The notes beneath the pieces are model-generated. The model saw only the letters and a list, made by a program, of their open reading frames with translations, searched no databases and was not told the DNA's origin. The position numbers and the translations under genes are program-made. Shown here piece after piece: positions 6,953 through 11,679 of a DNA stretch of 11,679 bases (positions are counted from its first letter, which is position 1; every line of letters begins with the position of its first letter). The stretch is from Clostridium_AI sp002297865. Lineage in GTDB: Bacteria; Bacillota; Clostridia; Lachnospirales; Lachnospiraceae. The stretch lies in the NCBI GenBank assembly GCA_937903005.1, contig CALFNR010000034.1:1-11679 (forward strand), read 5' to 3'.

Positions 6953-7432
6953 TCACCTTTCCATTCTATCTCTTAGGCTCTCTCGTCCTCTTACTAGCCT
7001 CATTTTCACTGCTGCCTTAGAGATTCTTAACGCACTGGCAATCTCTTCAATTGAAAGTTCTTCAAAATAGTGAAGAATCAGCACGATTTTGAATTTTTCC
7101 GGAAGCACTAATACTTCTTCTAGCAAGAAATGATCTGTCTTCTGGCTAACTGGCAATTCCGCTATCTCCTCAAGAGGAGTGTAGCTTCGAACCACTCGTT
7201 TCCTTTGCATATCATGACACTGGTTAATCGTAACCCGTAAGAACCAGGCCTTCTCATGTTCTGCATCTGAAAACTTAGGCGCCCTTTTTATAAATTTCAA
7301 AAACACTTCTGAAATCGTGTCTTCGGCATCTTCTTTTGACAATAATTCTGTATATGCCACTCGAAACAGCATTTCGGCATACTTATCATACACTGCTGCT
7401 ATTTCGGAAGTCTGGTAATTCAATGGATCCAC
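6953..7432 (-). CDS. ECF-type sigma-70 family RNA polymerase sigma factor
   Basis: A 159-residue two-domain sigma factor that would redirect RNA polymerase to a small set of promoters. Region 2 spans about 11-80, with DAEDTISEVFLKFIK (35-49) and KAWFLRVTINQCHDMQRKR (61-79). Region 4 spans about 104-157, with LPEKFKIVLILHYFEELSIE (110-129) and the helix-turn-helix EIASALRISKAAVKMRLVRG (130-149). The start is GTG at 7432: GAGGAGG (7441-7447) lies 8 bases before it, while an ATG at 7483 would translate through this site and the upstream repeats. A candidate promoter of ECF type lies immediately upstream, suggesting self-activation. It is the first gene of a five-gene run with the anti-sigma, lipoprotein, MBOAT and DHHW genes. 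Confidence 0.92.
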   Translation of the reverse strand: MDPLNYQTSEIAAVYDKYAEMLFRVAYTELLSKEDAEDTISEVFLKFIKRAPKFSDAEHEKAWFLRVTINQCHDMQRKRVVRSYTPLEEIAELPVSQKTDHFLLEEVLVLPEKFKIVLILHYFEELSIEEIASALRISKAAVKMRLVRGRESLRDRMER

Positions 7433-7445
7433 TTGATTAACCTCC

Positions 7446-7706
7446 TCATATGTAACACGTATGAAAGTAACAAAAGGTAACAAAAAAATTATTTTTTTGA
7501 AAATTTTCTAAGAGCCACTTCGCAGATCCTCGCAATGCCTCAATTGTCTTGGTTTCTATACGGAATCCATCTGTATTTTCTATCGTAATCAGAACTTTTG
7601 CATTCCCGTTCTCCTTCTCACATAATGCCCGAAATGTACCCATGTCATTCATGTAATAGTCGTTACAATTCAGCTCAATAAATAATACAAATTTATTATC
7701 CCATAT
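7446..7706 (-). pseudogene. Possible coding remnant between cotH-like and sigma genes
   Basis: The gap 7433-7729 contains an 86-codon open minus-strand frame from a TAG at 7707-7709 to a TGA at 7446-7448. Its middle reads like real protein, with FVLFIEL, GTFRALCEKENGNAKVLITI and IEALRGSAKWLLENF. The alternating beta-beta-alpha look recalls the C-terminal end of bacterial DNA polymerase III alpha subunits, but I cannot confirm that. There is no ribosome binding site before any ATG in it, and its last dozen codons run through A/T runs and the sigma ribosome binding site. It is therefore probably not translated. Chance openness in a low-GC gap is the alternative. Confidence 0.3.
7456..7482 (-). 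promoter_or_regulatory. Candidate ECF-type (self-activated) promoter of the sigma operon, with GTTAC repeats
   Basis: On the minus strand TGTTAC (7477-7482) and CGTG (7456-7459) are 17 bases apart. This resembles ECF promoters such as those of B. subtilis SigX/SigW, with a -35 TGtAAC/TGAAAC and a -10 CGAC/CGTC/CGTA. Transcription would begin near 7449, just before the GAGGAGG ribosome binding site. The -35 box is part of a tandem 10-base repeat TTTTGTTAC(C/T), and a third GTTAC lies in the -10 region. No good housekeeping promoter is evident in the gap. Confidence 0.4.
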
Positions 7707-7729
7707 CTACATAGGGGAGGATAGTATTT

Positions 7730-9808
7730 TTATTTCACAACTACATTGGTCATAGCCACTTCATCACCTGCGCCGACCGTTAATCCAAATGTATAGCTTT
7801 CTCCATCTGCTAATACAGGTTTCCAAGATGGATTCTTAATGATATAGTGTCCATCTTTGGAAGATACTAACTCAGCACACCATATATTTTTAATCTCTCT
7901 GTTCAAATCCAAATCAAGTGTCCAGCCTTCTGTGAAGTCTTTGCCAGAATTGTTGGTAACCGTTATCTTACATACCGCTCCATTATTCCACTGAGATGTC
8001 ACTTCAATAGAAGCTGTTCCTTTGCTTTCTTCTTTTGTTTTCTTCACAAGAGACATATTATCTAATACAACAGTAGCACCACTAAATTGAGCAGCATCAA
8101 AATCAAGTGCAAAAGCTGCGTTGGTGTCATTAACTGTTGCGGTAAATGTCTTTTCAAAATGTTTCAGTTCACTTGTAAAGTTAATTTCTTCTTGTAGATA
8201 CTTTTTATAACGATCATGATTTTCTTGAACCACTACTTTTGTAGTCGCATTTTTTGTGCTGCTGTAATCAAAGGATAAAGTATATTCCTCTTCTCCTTCT
8301 AACATAAATCCGGAAGCCAAAGCCATTCCACACCAGCTTGTTGTCTCAATGTCTTTTATTTTAATAATCATGCCGGCGTTGTCTGTCATATCATAAGCTA
8401 ATTGTCCAAATGCCATGATAGAACTAATGGCAATGATATTAGAGTCTGCAGAAAGGACTTTTCCGTTCTCATCGACTAGAATGCCATTGGCAAAGTCCTG
8501 TCCATTATATTGCGCATCCAGCCAGTCCATACGATTATGTAACCAGTCACTTAGATAAGTATAATGTTCTTCATAAGTCTTTAATGCGGAAATCTGAGCT
8601 GGTTCGATGTAAACCTGTTGTCCAAGTAAATCCCATTTATCAAAATTGCGAAGATAGGATGCTTGATTCGCTTTTGCTTCGGTTACAATTCCATCTGCAA
8701 CTTTTACTAAGTCTGCCTTCACTTCATTCCAGCGTGTCACAACTAATTGGCGGAACCAATCACAATTGAGTGCATAACATAGCCATGGGTTAGAATTGGC
8801 ATTGACATTGAGTACCGTGTAAGCACTAAAACCTTTCCAGTTATCAAAGCCTTTTGCACAGTTGGCATTACCAAGTGCTAAGTCAAAGTCCCATATTGGT
8901 CCAAAACCTAGTTTACTACCTGCATCTTTGAACATGTAGAAGCTGTCCCAGCCAGTATCCACGTTTTTCGCTACTTCATTGGCAATATAAATGTCAACTA
9001 GCGAATCAATGTCTATGTATTTTGCAACCCCTTCTTGATTGCCTTTTTTTAAGGAAAGCACACTTTTTTCTATATACTCAGAAATGTATTTAATCTGTTC
9101 CTTTCTGATGGACTCCGTTTCTGATAAATCACTTTTAATTTCATATGTTTCAGTATCTGCTTCGAATTTGTTGTCTTCTGCATAACGAGACATTTCCACC
9201 ATGTAACCATTTTCTTCTACAAGATCTGGTTGTTCTGTCACATTCACACGGTTTTTATTCACATTAGCAAGTTCTGTTAGAAGATAAACACCCTGATACT
9301 CTCCATTTACATATACCTCGACAGATTTACAATTTGGTGAATATGCCATTTTGTCTAGCACATCGCCCATTTTATACATTGTCATGTTTCTTTGAAGAGA
9401 CTGATCATAATAGTTGGCAATTAGCCCCCAGGTTTTTCCTTTGCCATCTCCAATTCCTAACATGTTCTGCTTCTTTTCAAACTTTAATTTGTAGCTTTTC
9501 TTTGGAACCCCCAAAGAACTGTTGCCTCTTAGTCGAATCGACACGCCCATATTACTCATGTCATACTCTCCATCATCATTTAACACATTGATGCTGGCAC
9601 TTACATATTCTTTGTTTGAAGTAATCTTTGCGTTTTCCTCTGTCTCAATGGAAACAACAGGCATATCCAACTGTTCCACATTGGCATGCTCTTCCACAGA
9701 ATCCGCTATTTCGGCTGCCCTTACCTGATAGCCACCTGTTACCTCACTTGTACAGAAAAAAAACATTACTGTTGCCAGCATAACTGCGAATAGAGATTGT
9801 TTTCTCAT
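7730..9808 (-). CDS. Secreted CotH kinase-like protein with CBM4/9-like and CBM2-like modules
   Basis: A 692-residue exported protein. Residues 1-31 are a signal peptide (MRKQ, hydrophobic core, cleavage near VRA-AE). Residues about 50-435 form a CotH domain: IRLRGNSSLG (91-100) with KKSYKLKF (103-110), VEVYVNGEYQGVYLLTE (163-179) and GPIWDFDLALGN (303-314), where Asp307 and Asp309 are likely metal ligands. CotH of Bacillus is an atypical protein kinase acting on spore-coat proteins. Residues about 450-590 resemble a CBM4/9-like module, ending VVLDNMSLVKK. Residues about 597-692 resemble a CBM2 cellulose/xylan-binding module, with GWTLDLDL and tryptophans at 607, 629, 643 and 662 suitable for sugar stacking. 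Together these suggest a secreted kinase-like enzyme held on plant polysaccharide or wall glycan, not a coat protein. AAAGGAGGT (9817-9825) lies 8 bases before the ATG. No convincing terminator follows, so read-through into the sigma operon is possible. Confidence 0.88.
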   Translation of the reverse strand: MRKQSLFAVMLATVMFFFCTSEVTGGYQVRAAEIADSVEEHANVEQLDMPVVSIETEENAKITSNKEYVSASINVLNDDGEYDMSNMGVSIRLRGNSSLGVPKKSYKLKFEKKQNMLGIGDGKGKTWGLIANYYDQSLQRNMTMYKMGDVLDKMAYSPNCKSVEVYVNGEYQGVYLLTELANVNKNRVNVTEQPDLVEENGYMVEMSRYAEDNKFEADTETYEIKSDLSETESIRKEQIKYISEYIEKSVLSLKKGNQEGVAKYIDIDSLVDIYIANEVAKNVDTGWDSFYMFKDAGSKLGFGPIWDFDLALGNANCAKGFDNWKGFSAYTVLNVNANSNPWLCYALNCDWFRQLVVTRWNEVKADLVKVADGIVTEAKANQASYLRNFDKWDLLGQQVYIEPAQISALKTYEEHYTYLSDWLHNRMDWLDAQYNGQDFANGILVDENGKVLSADSNIIAISSIMAFGQLAYDMTDNAGMIIKIKDIETTSWCGMALASGFMLEGEEEYTLSFDYSSTKNATTKVVVQENHDRYKKYLQEEINFTSELKHFEKTFTATVNDTNAAFALDFDAAQFSGATVVLDNMSLVKKTKEESKGTASIEVTSQWNNGAVCKITVTNNSGKDFTEGWTLDLDLNREIKNIWCAELVSSKDGHYIIKNPSWKPVLADGESYTFGLTVGAGDEVAMTNVVVK

Positions 9809-9840
9809 ACCACACTACCTCCTTTAAAATTTTCAATTTC

Positions 9841-9868
9841 ATTATAGTTATTTTAGACATCAAACAAT
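9841..9868 (-). promoter_or_regulatory. Promoter of the cotH-like gene
   Basis: A perfect minus-strand TATAAT is at 9841-9846. The -35 region is weak: TTGTTT at 9862-9867 gives 15-base spacing, ATTGTT at 9863-9868 gives 16. Initiation would fall near 9834, leaving a leader of about 25 bases that contains the AAAGGAGGT site. The weak -35 box would suit activation by a bound regulator such as the divergent AraC protein. Confidence 0.5.
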
Positions 9869-9878
9869 ATCACATTCG

Positions 9879-9907
9879 TCGCAATCCTAGTACATTTATG
9901 CTATAAT
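9879..9907 (+). promoter_or_regulatory. Promoter of the AraC-family gene
   Basis: TGCTATAAT at 9899-9907 is a perfect extended -10 element. A poor -35 match, TCGCAA, lies at 9879-9884 with 17-base spacing, and the extended -10 can compensate. Transcription would start near 9914 and run about 65 bases to the ATG. It is back to back with the cotH-like promoter, only about 30 bases between the two -35 and -10 regions. Confidence 0.6.
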
Positions 9908-9978
9908 TTTGTAAGAATCTGACCTGCAACACCACGACAAACAGCATTATGTACTACATCAGAAAAGGAGGGGAAAGT

Positions 9979-10761
9979 ATGAATTTAGAACGGAAGTGGT
10001 TTTATAAAGAATACTCAAATAGAGAAGAACAGCAATTACACAGCTCTTACGAAACAGAACTTTATTTTTACCAGGCTATTGCCAACGGAGATATTCCCTA
10101 TATTGATGCTGTGAGCAGTCAAGAGCATTTTGAAGAACTTGAGGGCCTTGGTACTTTGTCCCACAATTCGATTAGAAATGTACGATATCACTTTGTTATC
10201 TCAGCTTCTCTTGCTTCTCGTGCCTGCATAGACGGTGGCATGCCTCTGGAAGAAGCCTTTGGTTTAGCTGACTTTTATATTCAACAGATGGATTCTTTAA
10301 AGACAGCATTAGAAATTGACCGCTTAACCTATGAAATGAACATGGATTTCACCAATCGCATGTATCAGTTAAAGCATCTATCTTATGACAAACAGAATGA
10401 GAGTTGTCCAAAAAATAAGAGCTACTCGAAACTCATTCAAAAATGTATGAATTACATATACCACAATCTTCACGGAACAATTCGAATAAGTGACTTAGCA
10501 GATCATGTGAAGCGGAACAAAAGCCATTTATCAAGAGTATTCAAAGAAGAAACCGGATTAACCATACAAAATTATATAACACAAAAGAAAATCCAAGAAG
10601 CCAAGGGAATGCTTAAGTACACTGATTTTACTTGTAGCGAAATTGCCCTTAACCTTGGATTTTCTTCTCAAAGTCACTTTACCAAAGTATTCAAAGTACA
10701 GACTGGCGTTACACCAAAAGTTTATAAAGAAAAACACGGAGGAAAAGCAGTATTTAATTAA
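9979..10761 (+). CDS. AraC-family transcriptional regulator
   Basis: A 260-residue DNA-binding regulator and the only plus-strand gene here. The C-terminal third carries the two AraC helix-turn-helix motifs: IRISDLADHVKRNKSHLSRV (168-187) and the second at about 218-238, followed by the family signature SSQSHFTKVFKVQTGVTPKVY (229-249). The N-terminal 140 residues are not an obvious cupin. They resemble the helical effector domain common in clostridial YesN-type regulators, with NSIRNVRYHFVISASLASRA (63-82), ACIDGGMPLEEAF and DFYIQQMDSLKT. The ATG at 9979 is preceded by AGGAGG (9966-9971) at 7 bases, and an ATG at 9949 lies before that site and is less likely. It is divergent from the CotH-CBM gene, which makes that gene a natural target; the effector is unknown. 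Confidence 0.9.
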   Translation: MNLERKWFYKEYSNREEQQLHSSYETELYFYQAIANGDIPYIDAVSSQEHFEELEGLGTLSHNSIRNVRYHFVISASLASRACIDGGMPLEEAFGLADFYIQQMDSLKTALEIDRLTYEMNMDFTNRMYQLKHLSYDKQNESCPKNKSYSKLIQKCMNYIYHNLHGTIRISDLADHVKRNKSHLSRVFKEETGLTIQNYITQKKIQEAKGMLKYTDFTCSEIALNLGFSSQSHFTKVFKVQTGVTPKVYKEKHGGKAVFN

Positions 10762-10774
10762 TCCATTCTAATGA

Positions 10775-11679
10775 TTAGTCTACATTTTTTAACGCCTCGT
10801 CCATTGGAACCTTCTTAATTTTACGATACAGGAATAATTGCACCACCAGGTAACTTGCAATTCCAAGCAGCACCATCTCTACATATACGTAAGAAGGAAT
10901 ATGTAAAGGCAGCCAGCCCGAATAGCCCGACATCAGCGGTCTATATATCAGTTTTATTACCCCAACAGATAATCCGGTTCCAAGAATTAAGGATATCATT
11001 ACCACAATAGATGTAGCTCTCATATAAAGCCTTCTAATTTCATTATTTTCATATCCCAGGATTTTAACCATGGAAATCGCATTGGCATTCTTCTCGATAA
11101 CTAACTTAGAAAGAAGAAACATAATCAGCATATAAAGTATGATAGCAAAGACATTCACAAGCTGGAACATATTTCCCATAGAAGCAGTAAGCTGACGGCA
11201 AAGCTTAGTCATATCTTCTTCCGTTATAGTTGTGGCAATTGCAGCCTTTGGAATATCGCTAATCTTCTGTTTGGAAAAATATCCATTAAAATATCCCTCT
11301 TTATAATCGAATGTCGTGCAGAATTCATCTAAATTCATAAATATGCAGATAGTGGAAGGATAGTTATAAATTCCTTTTACCTTAAATTGATAGATTTCAT
11401 TACTGTACTTTTCTCTTAATTTGATGCTGTCACCTCTTCCAACTAAGTATTTTTCAGCATATCCAGTCGATACATAAACGGATTTTTCAGGTATCTTTGC
11501 CTTTACATACTTGCTATCCTCTTGAATTCCGTATACTGCAACCTCTTCTCCATCTTCCACATCGCGCCTTAATGATTTCATTGCATACTTTTCGACACCT
11601 TCTACTTTTGTGCTTTCTGGAGTTTTCAACACATATTGATAGTCAGCAAACATATTGTCAACCACTTCATTTTGATAAG
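10775..11679 (-). CDS. FtsX-like ABC transporter permease, C-terminal part (truncated by window edge)
   Basis: The reading frame is open to the right edge, so this is the last 300 or so residues of a longer permease; a GTG at 11665 is internal, not the start. The visible part has an extracellular region of about 165 residues, then three membrane helices. Counted from the GTG at 11665, they lie at about 169-190, 217-240 and 259-279. The first loop carries MVKILGYENNEIRRLY, a typical FtsX/MacB coupling sequence, and the tail reads KKVPMDEALKNVD, like the family's ending with an EALK motif. Such permeases form type VII ABC systems (LolC/MacB style) for lipoprotein, peptide or signal handling. 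The ATPase partner is outside the window. The gene converges with the AraC gene, leaving 13 bases and no strong terminator between them. Confidence 0.88.
   Translation of the reverse strand, partial: YQNEVVDNMFADYQYVLKTPESTKVEGVEKYAMKSLRRDVEDGEEVAVYGIQEDSKYVKAKIPEKSVYVSTGYAEKYLVGRGDSIKLREKYSNEIYQFKVKGIYNYPSTICIFMNLDEFCTTFDYKEGYFNGYFSKQKISDIPKAAIATTITEEDMTKLCRQLTASMGNMFQLVNVFAIILYMLIMFLLSKLVIEKNANAISMVKILGYENNEIRRLYMRATSIVVMISLILGTGLSVGVIKLIYRPLMSGYSGWLPLHIPSYVYVEMVLLGIASYLVVQLFLYRKIKKVPMDEALKNVD

Noticed and set aside
7433..7483. ATG at 7483 as the sigma factor start
   Set aside because: The extra 17 codons would cross the GTTAC repeats and a near-perfect ribosome binding site at 7441-7447 that is correctly spaced for the GTG at 7432.
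7701..7718. Imperfect hairpin (CCCATAT/ATAGGGG) after the cotH-like gene as its terminator
   Set aside because: The stem is short with a mismatch and no U-run follows on the minus strand.
9334..9728. Plus-strand open frames opposite the cotH-like gene
   Set aside because: They lie antisense to the clearly conserved CotH domain, without translation signals or protein-like composition.
10765..10790. CTAATGATTAG palindrome plus T-run between the converging araC and permease genes as a terminator
   Set aside because: The stem is only five A/T-rich pairs and the T-run is separated from it, so it would be too weak.
11651..11665. GTG at 11665 or ATG at 11653 as the start of the permease gene
   Set aside because: The frame stays open to the window edge, no ribosome binding site precedes either codon, and the protein lacks the N-terminal membrane helix expected in FtsX-type permeases.

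Overview
This is a low-GC window from a Gram-positive bacterium. AGGAGG-type ribosome binding sites, a lipoprotein signal peptide, an AlgI/DHHW acylation pair and several carbohydrate-binding modules fit a plant-polysaccharide-degrading member of the Clostridia, most likely Lachnospiraceae. The family assignment is inferred from gene types, not from a marker gene. All genes but one lie on the minus strand.

Reading from the left edge: positions 1-372 hold two out-of-frame minus-strand protein remnants. One is a family 3 carbohydrate-binding module (CBM3) running off the edge; the other is ricin-type lectin-like. Next is a self-contained transaldolase unit, with promoter, leader hairpin, gene (477-1130) and terminator. 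It is followed by a large stand-alone ABC-class ATPase (1448-3175).

The core of the window is a tightly packed minus-strand cluster from 7432 down to 3354: an ECF-type sigma factor, a membrane-anchored putative anti-sigma factor, a DUF4358-type lipoprotein, an AlgI-like MBOAT O-acyltransferase and a DHHW/AlgJ-like SGNH protein. Gene borders overlap or are 6-13 bases apart, ribosome binding sites sit on the preceding stop codons, and a hairpin terminator follows the last gene. The likely reading is an envelope-signal-controlled module that moves acyl groups across the membrane onto an extracellular polymer. The substrate and signal cannot be read from the sequence.

Upstream of it, 7730-9808 encodes an exported CotH-type protein kinase-like domain followed by a CBM4/9-like module and a C-terminal CBM2-like module. 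It is transcribed divergently from an AraC-family regulator (9979-10761), and both promoters are visible in the 170-base gap. The window ends inside an FtsX-like ABC permease (10775 to the right edge).

Several starts were set inside longer open frames because a strong ribosome binding site points to them: the ABC ATPase, the DHHW protein, the anti-sigma factor, the sigma factor (GTG) and the AraC regulator.
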